Program-made: the position numbers and the translations under genes
Part shown: positions 36,753-45,860 of the stretch, in pieces
How the letters are laid out: every line of letters begins with the position of its first letter
How positions within the stretch are numbered: the first letter of the stretch is position 1
Assembly (NCBI RefSeq): GCF_022414595.1
Contig: NZ_JADWYO010000020.1
Span: 25,361-89,360 of the forward strand
DNA: 64,000 bases
Direction: 5' to 3'
From: Streptomyces sp. MUM 203J
GTDB lineage: Bacteria > Actinomycetota > Actinomycetes > Streptomycetales > Streptomycetaceae
Notes under the pieces: model-generated
Database searches by the model: none
The model's input: the letters and a program-made list of their open reading frames with translations, nothing else
Told to the model about the DNA's origin: nothing

Positions 36753-38135
36753 TCAGAAGAGCTTGCCGGGGTTGAGGATGCCGAGCGGGTCGAAGGCGCG
36801 CTTGAGCGACTGGTGCAGTTCGAGGGCCACGGGGCCGAGTTCGCGGGCCAGCCAGTCCTTCTTCAGCAGCCCGACCCCGTGCTCACCGGTGATGGTGCCG
36901 CCCAGTTCCAGGCCGAGGGCCATGATGGCGTCGAAGGAGTCGCGGGCGCGGCGGGACGCGTCCGGGTCGTGCTGGTCGAAACAGACCACGGGGTGCGTGT
37001 TGCCGTCGCCCGCGTGCGCGCAGACGCCGATCGTGAGCCCGTGCCGCTCGGCGATGGCGGCGGTGCCGTCGAGCATCTCGGCCAGCCGGGAGCGCGGCAC
37101 GCACACATCGTCGATCATGGTCGCGGTGGCCAGCGTCTCCAGCGCGGGCAGCGCCATCCGGCGTGCCTTGAGAAGCAGTTCGGACTCGGCGGCGTCCTCG
37201 GCGGGAACCACCTGCGCGGCACCGGCGGCTGTGCACAGCTCCGCGACGGCCGCGAGGTCGGCGGCCGGGTCCGGGGTGTCGAAGGCGGCCAGCAGCAGGG
37301 CCGCCGTGCTGTCGGGCAGTCCCATGTGGCCGAGGCGGTTGACCGCCTGGACCGTGGTGCGGTCCATCAGTTCGAGGAGCGACGGCGTGTGCCCGCGCTC
37401 CATGATCGCGCAGACGGCGGCGCACGCCTCGGCCGTGGACGCGAACTCGGCGGCCAGGGCGAGCTGGGCGGGCGGCCTCGGCTTCAGGGCGAGCACGGCC
37501 CGCACGACGATGCCGAGGCTTCCCTCGGAGCCGACGAACAGGCGGGTGAGGTCATAGCCCGCGACGCCCTTCGCCGTTCGGCGGCCGGTGGACAGCAGCC
37601 GCCCGTCGGCCAGGACGACATCCAGCCCGAGGACGTACTCGGCGGTGACGCCGTACTTGACGCAGCACAGCCCGCCGGATGCCGTGCCGATGTTGCCGCC
37701 GATGGTGCACATCTCCCAGCTCGACGGGTCGGGCGGATAGTGCAGCCCGTGGGCGGCGACCGCCTGGGCGAGTGCGGCGTTGACGACGCCCGGCTCGACG
37801 ACGGCGATGCGGTCGACCGGGTTCACCTCCAGGATGCGGTCCATCTTGGTGAGGGAGAGGACGACGCAGCCGTCCGTCGCGTTGGCCGCGCCCGACAGGC
37901 CGGTGCGGGCACCCTGCGGGACGACGGGGACACGCAGGGCGGTCGCGGTGCGCATCACGTGCTGGACCTGCTCCACGGTCCGGGGCAGGACGACGACGGC
38001 GGGGGCGCCCGCGGCGCAGAAGCTCGCCATGTCGTGGGCGTAGGAGGTCGTGACGTCCGGGTCGGTCAGCAGGGCCTCGGGCGGGAGCCCGGCGCGCAGA
38101 CGGTCGATGAGCTGCGGGTGGAGGTCGTCGTCCAT
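36753..38135 (-). CDS. FAD-linked oxidase, glycolate oxidase GlcD / D-lactate dehydrogenase type
   Basis: This 460-residue flavoenzyme has a PCMH-type FAD-binding half (VVPQGARTGLSGAA, WEMCTIGGNIGTASGG, GVAGYDLTRLFVGSEGSLGI) and a C-terminal FAD-oxidase cap with CAHAGDGNTHPVV and TGEHGVGLLKKDWL. Members oxidise 2-hydroxy acids such as glycolate or D-lactate and pass electrons on; the substrate is not predictable here. The start MDDDLHPQL at 38135 fits. It is divergent from the TPR gene. Confidence 0.92.
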   Translation of the reverse strand: MDDDLHPQLIDRLRAGLPPEALLTDPDVTTSYAHDMASFCAAGAPAVVVLPRTVEQVQHVMRTATALRVPVVPQGARTGLSGAANATDGCVVLSLTKMDRILEVNPVDRIAVVEPGVVNAALAQAVAAHGLHYPPDPSSWEMCTIGGNIGTASGGLCCVKYGVTAEYVLGLDVVLADGRLLSTGRRTAKGVAGYDLTRLFVGSEGSLGIVVRAVLALKPRPPAQLALAAEFASTAEACAAVCAIMERGHTPSLLELMDRTTVQAVNRLGHMGLPDSTAALLLAAFDTPDPAADLAAVAELCTAAGAAQVVPAEDAAESELLLKARRMALPALETLATATMIDDVCVPRSRLAEMLDGTAAIAERHGLTIGVCAHAGDGNTHPVVCFDQHDPDASRRARDSFDAIMALGLELGGTITGEHGVGLLKKDWLARELGPVALELHQSLKRAFDPLGILNPGKLF

Positions 38136-38244
38136 GGGGCCAGCGTGGCACTCGGGGCCATCGGTGTGAACCAGGCGTGTGAACCGGCGTGTACGGGCCG
38201 TGGGCTCGCGGGGTGCCCACTGGAGCGCGCGCACAGTGAGCGGC

Positions 38245-39681
38245 ATGCGACGCGTGAAGAGCGAGAAGGCTGAGAAGGGCGAGAAGGGCATGAGGGCCGG
38301 ACGGGTGTCCCGGGGGGTGCTGCTCGCGGGCACGGGTGCGGTGCTGGCCGGCGCGGTGGCGCTGTTCGCCCTGGAGGGCGGGCTGTTCGGCCGGGCCGGG
38401 GACGGGTACCCGGGGGCGTCGGGCCCGGCGGCGCGGGCGGTGGCGGCGGCCGAGGCGGGCGCGCTCGCGGCCCCGGCCGAGCTGGCCGCGCTGATCGGGG
38501 ACCGGGAGGCGTGGCTGCGGGAGCACCCGGACGACCACGCGTCCTGGGCGGCGCTCGGCGCGGCGTACACGGAGCGCGGGACGCGGGAGGGAGACCCGGC
38601 GGCGTACCCGGAGGCGGAGAAGGCCCTGCGGCGCTCCCTTGAGGCGCGTCCGGTGGCGAAGGGCAATGTGGACGCGGCGCTCGGCATGAGCGCGCTGGCA
38701 CGGGCGCGCGGCGACTTCCGGGCGGCGCGGCGCTGGGCCGGGGCAGCCGGCAGGCTGCGGCCGGAACACTGGCGGGCGCAGGCGCTGCTGGTGGACGCGT
38801 ACCGGGGGCTGGGCGACCAGAAGGCGGCCGGGAAGAGCCTGGAGCGGTTGCGGGAACTGCACACCGGGGCGGCGGCGCTGACCCGGACGGCGCAGGTGTA
38901 CCGGGACAAGGGATGGCGGGAGGACGCGTCGGCCGTGGCGTACGACGCGGTGGCGAAGGCGGCGACGCGGGCCGAACGCACGGCGTGCCTGTCCCGGCTG
39001 GGGGACCTGGCCTGGGAGCGGGGCGAGCCGTCCGAGGCGCTGGCCCAGTACACGGCGGCGCTGCGGATGACGCCCCGTCACGCCCCGTCGCTCGCGGGCC
39101 GGGCCCGGGCGGTGGCGGCGCTGGGGCGTACGGCGGAGGCGGTGCGGGACTGGGCGTCGGCGCTGGCGGTGCGGCCGGACCCGGCGTACGCGCTGGAGGC
39201 GGGCGAGCTGGACGAGGCGATGGGCCGCACGCAGGCGGCGCGGGAGCGGTACGGGACGGTGCTGGACCGGGCGGGCGAGGCCCTCACGCACGGCGCGAAC
39301 CCGACGCTGGCGGTGGCGCGTTACGAGGCGGACCACGGGGACCCGGACAAGGCGGTGGCCTGGCTGCGCGGGGAGTGGAAGCGGGGGCACCGGTCGGCGG
39401 ATGTGGCCGACGCGCTGGGGTGGGCGCTGGCGCGGTCGGGGAAGGCGGAGGAGGCCCTGCCGTACGCGAAGAAGGCGACCGGGCAGGGGCGGCGGAGCGC
39501 GCTGTTCCTGTACCACCGGGGCGAGATCGAGCGCAGGCTGTCCATGCCGGGCGAGGCACGGCGCCACCTGGAGGACGCCCTGCGGACGAACCCGCACTTC
39601 TCGCCGCTGAGGGCAAAGGCGGCACGGGACGCGCTGGCCGCCCTCGAGGGTGAACAGGGGGGTGCGCCGCCGAAGCGGTGA
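38245..39681 (+). CDS. TPR-repeat protein with one N-terminal membrane helix
   Basis: The protein has 478 residues. A membrane segment near residues 20-45 (GVLLAGTGAVLAGAVALFAL) is followed by tetratricopeptide-like repeats: ASWAALGAAYTERGT, LSRLGDLAWERGEPSEALAQ, DEAMGRTQAARERYGTVL, ADALGWALARSGKAEEALPY and FLYHRGEIERRLSMPGEARR. The repeat region probably mediates protein contacts at the membrane. Start at ATG 38245; a GTG at 38179 and an ATG at 38290 are alternatives. Confidence 0.8.
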   Translation: MRRVKSEKAEKGEKGMRAGRVSRGVLLAGTGAVLAGAVALFALEGGLFGRAGDGYPGASGPAARAVAAAEAGALAAPAELAALIGDREAWLREHPDDHASWAALGAAYTERGTREGDPAAYPEAEKALRRSLEARPVAKGNVDAALGMSALARARGDFRAARRWAGAAGRLRPEHWRAQALLVDAYRGLGDQKAAGKSLERLRELHTGAAALTRTAQVYRDKGWREDASAVAYDAVAKAATRAERTACLSRLGDLAWERGEPSEALAQYTAALRMTPRHAPSLAGRARAVAALGRTAEAVRDWASALAVRPDPAYALEAGELDEAMGRTQAARERYGTVLDRAGEALTHGANPTLAVARYEADHGDPDKAVAWLRGEWKRGHRSADVADALGWALARSGKAEEALPYAKKATGQGRRSALFLYHRGEIERRLSMPGEARRHLEDALRTNPHFSPLRAKAARDALAALEGEQGGAPPKR

Positions 39682-39897
39682 GGCGCGCCCGGGCAGTGCT
39701 CTCCCCTGCCCCGCCCCTTCCCGGAGCAGGAGGGGCGCCGCCCCCGGATCCCCTGCTCCTCGAACGCCGGAGGCGCTGCACAAGCCCTTCCGGCGCTGAA
39801 GGAGGACGGGCACCGGAGGCGCGGTACGGGGCCTGGGGCGGAGCCCCGGTCACGGGATGCGGCGGGGTGGGGAAGGAGAAGGCGCCCTGACACACCC

Positions 39898-39929
39898 GCG
39901 GCCCCGTGGGTCAGGGTCCACGGGGCCGC
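39898..39929. terminator. terminator between the TPR gene region and hppD
   Basis: GCGGCCCCGTGG and CCACGGGGCCGC pair perfectly around an 8-base loop, 20 bases after the hppD stop on the minus strand, also downstream of the TPR gene. Confidence 0.8.
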
Positions 39930-39948
39930 AAGTTGTCAGAGGCGCGGG

Positions 39949-41199
<1,251 letters not shown>

Positions 41200-41215
41200 C
41201 TATCGGGAGGCCGCT

Positions 41216-41689
41216 GTGGCGATCGATCATCTGGACGGCCGGCTCATCGCCCTGCTGGCCCGCGAGCCGAGGATCGGCGTACTGGAGGCGTCACGGCGGC
41301 TGGGGGTGGCGCGCGGCACGGTGCAGGCCCGGCTTGACCGGCTCCAGTCGGCCGGGGTGATCCGGGGGTTCGGCCCGGACGTGGACCCGGCGGCGCTGGG
41401 CTATCCGGTGACGGCGTTCGCGACGCTGGAGATCCGGCAGGGCCAGGGCGCGGACGTACGGGAGCACCTGGCGGGCGTGCCGGAGGTGCTGGAGCTGCAC
41501 ACCACGACGGGCCACGGGGACATGCTGTGCCGCCTGGTGGCGCGGTCGAACGCGGACCTCCAGCGGGTGATCGACCGGGTGGTCTCGATCGACGGGATCG
41601 TCCGGGCGTCGACGGCGATCGTGATGGAGAACCCGGTGCGGCTGCGGATCATCCCGCTGGTGGAGCAGGCGGCGGGGGAGGGCGGCTGA
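41216..41689 (+). CDS. Lrp/AsnC family transcriptional regulator
   Basis: This 157-residue regulator has an N-terminal winged helix (HLDGRLIALLAREPRIGVLE, SRRLGVARGTVQARLDRLQ) and a C-terminal RAM/AsnC domain (VPEVLELHTTTGHGDMLCRL). GGGAGG lies five bases before the GTG at 41216; an ATG at 41174 would add 14 residues. Divergent to hppD, it probably responds to tyrosine or another aromatic amino acid and controls that pathway. Confidence 0.92.
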   Translation: MAIDHLDGRLIALLAREPRIGVLEASRRLGVARGTVQARLDRLQSAGVIRGFGPDVDPAALGYPVTAFATLEIRQGQGADVREHLAGVPEVLELHTTTGHGDMLCRLVARSNADLQRVIDRVVSIDGIVRASTAIVMENPVRLRIIPLVEQAAGEGG

Positions 41690-41705
41690 CCACGGAGCCG
41701 TGCCC

Positions 41706-41745
41706 AAAGGGTCCCTTGCAAAAATACCTTTGCAAGGGACCCTTT
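41706..41745. promoter_or_regulatory. 17-base perfect inverted repeat, ArsR-type operator
   Basis: AAAGGGTCCCTTGCAAA and TTTGCAAGGGACCCTTT are perfect arms around AATACC. Each arm contains the smaller palindrome AAGGG-N-CCCTT. It overlaps the -35 element of the arsR-like gene, so binding would block transcription. It could also form a terminator for the preceding Lrp gene, whose stop is 17 bases upstream. Confidence 0.75.
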
Positions 41746-41758
41746 GCATGCTTACGCT
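41730..41758 (+). promoter_or_regulatory. promoter of the ArsR-MFS operon, leaderless
   Basis: -35 TTGCAA (41730-41735) and -10 TACGCT (41753-41758) are separated by exactly 17 bases, and the ATG at 41766 follows seven bases later. Transcription should begin at or next to the start codon. The -35 lies inside the inverted repeat. Confidence 0.7.
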
Positions 41759-41765
41759 CGCAGGT

Positions 41766-42389
41766 ATGGCAGAGAACACGCCCGACCCCACGCCCCGCCC
41801 GACCCCGGACACCCCGTACCAGCTGGATCCGCGTTCGCTCCGCGGCCTCGCGCACCCGCTGCGGATGCGGCTGCTCCGCACGCTGAGGCACAACGGGCCC
41901 GCGACGGCTTCCCAACTGGCCGACCGGTTCGGCGAGTCGAGCGGATCGACCAGCTACCACCTGCGGCAGCTCGCCGCCTACGGGTTCGTGGAGGACGACC
42001 CGGAGCGCCGGGGCAAGGGCGGCCGGGAGCGCTGGTGGCGGGCCGTCCACCAAGGCGTCGCCGTGGACGGCGCCCTGCACGAGGACCAGAGCCCCGAGAC
42101 CCGGGGCGCCATGGACGTGTTCCTCCAGGAGGTCGCCGGCATGCACCACCAGGAACTCGTCACCTGGCTGGGCGACCGGGCCGGCTGGTCCACGGCGTGG
42201 GCGAAGAACGCCGACACGAGCGACTTCACCCTGCGGCTGACCCCGGCGCAGCTCGGTGAACTGAACCGGGCGCTGCACGCCGTCGTGGAGAGCTTCCACT
42301 CCCGTGTGGCGGCACACGGGGCAGAGCAGGCGGAGCGCGTACGGGTCCATCTGCACACGTTTCCGCAGCGAACCGACCGAGAGGACTGA
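41766..42389 (+). CDS. ArsR-type winged-helix transcriptional regulator
   Basis: The protein has 207 residues. The N-terminal helix-turn-helix (RSLRGLAHPLRMRLLRTLRH, ATASQLADRFGESSGSTSYH, LRQLAAYGFVEDD) is ArsR/helix_turn_helix_5 type; the C-terminal half is helical without a metal-binding cysteine set, as in drug-efflux regulators of this family. It is the first gene of an operon with a small basic peptide gene and an MFS exporter, and is preceded by an operator that it probably binds itself. Confidence 0.88.
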   Translation: MAENTPDPTPRPTPDTPYQLDPRSLRGLAHPLRMRLLRTLRHNGPATASQLADRFGESSGSTSYHLRQLAAYGFVEDDPERRGKGGRERWWRAVHQGVAVDGALHEDQSPETRGAMDVFLQEVAGMHHQELVTWLGDRAGWSTAWAKNADTSDFTLRLTPAQLGELNRALHAVVESFHSRVAAHGAEQAERVRVHLHTFPQRTDRED

Positions 42390-42393
42390 GCCC

Positions 42394-42594
42394 GTGCCCC
42401 ACGACGCGTACCTCCACTTAACGCTGCACGAGCAGCGCGTGGCCGCGGGCCTGCGACGCACCGCGGCGGAGTCGTACCGCCCGCCCCGCCGCCACGCGCG
42501 CGTACCGCTCCGCGCACGGCTCGGCGCACTGCTGGTCGCCTGGGGCACCCGCCTCGCCCACACCGCCGACGGGTCCCCGGCAGGTGCCGCATGA
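42394..42594 (+). CDS. small basic protein in the ArsR-MFS operon
   Basis: The protein has 66 residues, rich in Arg and His with an amphipathic start (VPHDAYLHLTLHEQRVAAGL). GAGGA lies eight bases before the GTG at 42394. Its stop overlaps the MFS start in ATGA. Conservation of its order in this operon type is remembered only weakly; function unknown. Confidence 0.6.
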   Translation: MPHDAYLHLTLHEQRVAAGLRRTAAESYRPPRRHARVPLRARLGALLVAWGTRLAHTADGSPAGAA

Positions 42595-43970
42595 CGGGCC
42601 GCGACCGCCGCCCGCTCGCGGCCGTCCTGGCCGCCAACACCGTGTCCATCACCGGGAACTCGCTCACGCTCATCGGTGTGCCGTGGTTCGTGCTGGAGAC
42701 CACGGGCAGCGCGGGCCGGGCGGGCCTGGTGGCGCTGTGCACGACCGCGCCGGTGGTCGTGTCGGCGCTGGCCGGCGGGCCCGTCATCGACCGGGTGGGG
42801 CGGCGCCGGATCTCCGTGCTGTCCGACCTGGTCTGCGCGCTCGCCGTCGCCGCGATCCCCCTGCTGCACCAGGCGGGGCGGCTGCCCTTCTGGGCGCTGT
42901 GCGCACTGATGGCCGTCACCGGGCTCTTCCACGCGCCCGGTGAGACGGCCCGGGGCGTGCTGGTACCGCACCTGGCGGAGCGGGCGGGCACCCGGCTCGA
43001 ACGGGCGACGGGCCTCTACGAGTCGGTGGCGCGCGGCGCGCGGATGGCGGGGGCGGCCCTGGCGGGGCTGCTCATCGCCCTGGTGGGCGCGGAGACGGTG
43101 CTGCTGCTGGACGCGGCGACGTTCGCCGTGTCGGCGGCGCTGGTGGCGGGCGGACTGCGGGGACTCCCGGCGGCCGAGCCGCTGCGGGACGGGCCTCCCG
43201 TGTCGGCGGCGCGCTACCGGGCGGAACTGCGGGAGGGCTACGGCTTCGTGGCGCGGGACCGGCTGCTGCTGGCGATCGTGCTGATGGTGATGTTCACGAA
43301 CGGCCTGAATGTCGCCTGGAGTTCGGTGATGCTCCCGGTCCACGCGCGCGAGCACCTGGACGGGGCGGCGGCCGTCGGGCTGGTCATGTCCGTGTTCGGC
43401 GGCTGCGCACTGCTGGGGGCGCTCGGCTACGGGGCGGTGGGGCACCGCTTCCGGCGGCGCCCGGTGTACACCTGGTCGTTCCTGCTGGCGGGGGCTCCCC
43501 TGTACCTGGTCCCGGCGGCGACGGAGTCGGTCTGGCCGCTGCTGGTGACGGTGGCGGTGGGCGGCTTCTGCTCGGGGACGCTGAACCCGATCCTCACGAC
43601 GGTGTTCTTCGAGCGGGTACCGGACCGGCTGCGCAGCCGCGTGTCCGGAGTGACCACGGCGGGGGTGCTCCTGACGGCACCCCTGGGAGGGGTGACCGCG
43701 GGATTCCTGACCGAACACCTCGGCCTCGTACCGACGTTGCTGGCTACGGGGGCGCTGTACTTCCTCGCGACGCTGAGCCCGCTGTTCCCGACGTGGCGGG
43801 GGCTCGACGAGCCCGCGGGACACCGTCGGCCCGTCCGGCGTTCGCGGACGCGCTGTCCCCAGCCCTTCGGGCCGAGGCCACTTCGCGGGCGCGAGCACGG
43901 GGGGCCGGGGACGGAGTCCCCCCACGCGGCGCAGCCGCAGACCGGGGACAGCCGGGAACGGGCCGGGTAG
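42591..43970 (+). CDS. MFS transporter, EntS/macrolide-efflux type
   Basis: This 459-residue protein has twelve predicted helices. The MFS loop 2-3 motif appears as GGPVIDRVGRRRISVLSD, and FHAPGETARGVLVPHLAERAGTR is typical of the MefA/EntS branch. It presumably exports a toxic compound sensed by the upstream ArsR-type regulator. The last 50 residues are an Arg/Pro-rich cytoplasmic tail, longer than usual, which may reflect a lost original stop codon. Confidence 0.88.
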   Translation: MTGRDRRPLAAVLAANTVSITGNSLTLIGVPWFVLETTGSAGRAGLVALCTTAPVVVSALAGGPVIDRVGRRRISVLSDLVCALAVAAIPLLHQAGRLPFWALCALMAVTGLFHAPGETARGVLVPHLAERAGTRLERATGLYESVARGARMAGAALAGLLIALVGAETVLLLDAATFAVSAALVAGGLRGLPAAEPLRDGPPVSAARYRAELREGYGFVARDRLLLAIVLMVMFTNGLNVAWSSVMLPVHAREHLDGAAAVGLVMSVFGGCALLGALGYGAVGHRFRRRPVYTWSFLLAGAPLYLVPAATESVWPLLVTVAVGGFCSGTLNPILTTVFFERVPDRLRSRVSGVTTAGVLLTAPLGGVTAGFLTEHLGLVPTLLATGALYFLATLSPLFPTWRGLDEPAGHRRPVRRSRTRCPQPFGPRPLRGREHGGPGTESPHAAQPQTGDSRERAG

Positions 43971-44045
43971 GAGCGGGGAACGGGCCGGGGGCGAAGGGGC
44001 CGGGAAGGGGCCCGGCAGGAACCGGTCGGGGTGAAGGCCCCCGCC

Positions 44046-44843
44046 CTAGCAGGACGGCACCTCCCCGTCCTCCCCCAGCGCCCGCAGAGACGCCACCGCG
44101 TCCTCCAGGTTCACGACCGGGATCACCTGCAGTCCTTCCGGCAGTTCCGCCTCCGCGTCGTCGCACTCCGCCTTCGGTACGAGGAACACCGTCGCCCCGT
44201 CCCGCGCCGCGGCCTGCGTCTTGAGCGACACCCCGCCGACCGCCCCGACCGTCCCGTCGGGAGCGATGGTCCCGGTACCGGCGACGACCCGGCCGCCGGT
44301 CAGATCGCCCCCCTCTCCGTCTCCCGCCAGTTTGTCGACGACACCGAGGGAGAACAGCAGCCCGGCGCTGGGCCCGCCGACATCCGCGAGGTGGAGCCGC
44401 ACGTCGATGTCCTCGTCGCCCCGGCCGAGGAAGTTCAGGGCGGCGACCACGGCGTTGTCCTGGGACTCCTTCATCTGGCCGAGGTTGCGCTTCTCGATCT
44501 CCGCGTCGGACTTCCCGGCCGGGTAGACGGAGTCGTGCGGCAGGACGGCACGGTCGGTGCGGAACCAGCCCTCCACCACGTCGGGGAGGTTGACGTCGGC
44601 GTCCGGGGCGGTGGCGAAGATGGTCGTCATCCGCAGCTCACCGGTGGTGGGGCGGACCGGTGCGCCGGAGATGGTGATGACCTGCCGCCCCCGGTCCTCG
44701 CCCAGCACGTCGGCGGTGCTGCCGGGCTGCGCCAGGGTGAACGGCAGCGGCGCGAACACGGCGACACCGAACAGCGCGGCGATCGGCACGGAGCAGACGG
44801 CGAGCGCGCGGGGACGGGAGAGACGGGCGAGACGAGAGAACAC
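44046..44843 (-). CDS. membrane-anchored Lon-type (S16) serine protease
   Basis: The protein has 265 residues. A signal anchor (ALAVCSVPIAALFGVAVFA) is followed by an extracytoplasmic domain with the Lon catalytic dyad: Ser159 in ADVGGPSAGLLF and Lys208 in VGGVSLKTQAA. This is the PDZ-lacking, short version of the YlbL/S16 family common in actinobacteria. It has no ATPase domain, so it acts outside the cell membrane. Substrate unknown. Confidence 0.9.
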   Translation of the reverse strand: MFSRLARLSRPRALAVCSVPIAALFGVAVFAPLPFTLAQPGSTADVLGEDRGRQVITISGAPVRPTTGELRMTTIFATAPDADVNLPDVVEGWFRTDRAVLPHDSVYPAGKSDAEIEKRNLGQMKESQDNAVVAALNFLGRGDEDIDVRLHLADVGGPSAGLLFSLGVVDKLAGDGEGGDLTGGRVVAGTGTIAPDGTVGAVGGVSLKTQAAARDGATVFLVPKAECDDAEAELPEGLQVIPVVNLEDAVASLRALGEDGEVPSC

Positions 44844-44890
44844 GGTGCCAATCTAGCCCGTACGCCCGGTCCGGCCCGTCCGGCCGCCCC

Positions 44891-45532
44891 TCACCGCAAC
44901 GCGTCCGCCACCTCCCGTGCCGCGTCCATCACCCGCGGCCCCACCCGCTCCGGCACGGCGTCGCTCAGCATGACCACGCCCACGCTGCCCTCTATGCCGG
45001 TCACCCCCAGCAGCGGTGCCGCCGCACCGCTCGCGCCGGCCTCCAGTTCGCCGTGCGTCAGGGTGAAGCCGGGGTCCTGGAGGCTCCCCTGCCGGGCGCC
45101 CAGGATGGCCCTCCCCGCGGCGCCCCGGTCGAGCGGGTGGCGGAATCCGGCACGGTACGCCACGTGGTAGTCCGTCCACGTGGGCTCGACCACCGCGACG
45201 GCGAGGGCCTCCGCGCCGTCCACCAGGGTCAGGTGGGCGGTCGCCCCGATGTCCTCAGCCAGGGATCTCAGGGCCGGCATCGCGGCCTCGCGGACCAGCG
45301 GGTGCACCTGGCGGCCCAGCCGCAGCACTCCGAGCCCCACGCGGGCCCGGCCGCCGAGGTCCCGCCGCACGAGGGCGTGCTGCTCCAGCGTGGCCAGCAG
45401 TCGGTAGACGACGGTCCGGTTGACGCCGAGCCGCTGGGACAGCTCGGTGACGGTCAGCCCGTGGTCGGTGTCGGCGAGCAGCTTCAGGACGCGCAGTCCT
45501 CGGTCGAGCGTCTGGGAGGTCTCCGCGGTCAC
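44891..45532 (-). CDS. IclR family transcriptional regulator
   Basis: The protein has 213 residues. The N-terminal winged helix (TLDRGLRVLKLLADTDHGLT, ELSQRLGVNRTVVYRLLATL) precedes an IclR effector domain (TLVDGAEALAVAVVEPTWT, VGVVMLSDAVP). GGAGGGGG lies seven bases before the GTG at 45532. The target is unknown; no catabolic operon adjoins it. Confidence 0.9.
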   Translation of the reverse strand: MTAETSQTLDRGLRVLKLLADTDHGLTVTELSQRLGVNRTVVYRLLATLEQHALVRRDLGGRARVGLGVLRLGRQVHPLVREAAMPALRSLAEDIGATAHLTLVDGAEALAVAVVEPTWTDYHVAYRAGFRHPLDRGAAGRAILGARQGSLQDPGFTLTHGELEAGASGAAAPLLGVTGIEGSVGVVMLSDAVPERVGPRVMDAAREVADALR

Positions 45533-45860
45533 GACGCCCCCTCCTTCGGAGTGAGTGACGGCGGACACTCTCAGGGCTCCGGCGACACCTGTCCCGCCAG
45601 GCGCCGCACCGAGAGGCCGCCGGCAGGCCTTGGCACACCGGCTGCGCTCCGAGGCGACGCTGCCACGGAACGTTCGCATGTGCCCGGGACAGTAGCGACC
45701 CACTCCGCTCAGCGGAAGACCTCGTCCAGAATCCGGGCGCGGATGAGGAATTGCTCCGGATTTGCGGCGGCTGGAAAGCGGGGTGCCCCGAAGCCTCACA
45801 CGAAAAGGCATCGGGGCACCGAACATACGACCGCACGGCAGACCGCGGCCGGACGGAATG
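45533..45860. other. intergenic region between helicase and IclR genes
   Basis: This 328-base gap holds the helicase terminator (45782-45820) and the presumed IclR promoter. No convincing gene was seen in it. Confidence 0.5.
45782..45820 (-). terminator. terminator after the helicase gene
   Basis: GGTGCCCCGA and TCGGGGCACC are perfect arms around a 19-base loop, 40 bases beyond the helicase stop. Confidence 0.7.

Noticed and set aside
42591..43970. Frameshift at the end of the MFS gene
   Set aside because: The odd 50-residue tail is suspicious, but the frame is open and the twelve helices are complete, so only a long tail is reported.
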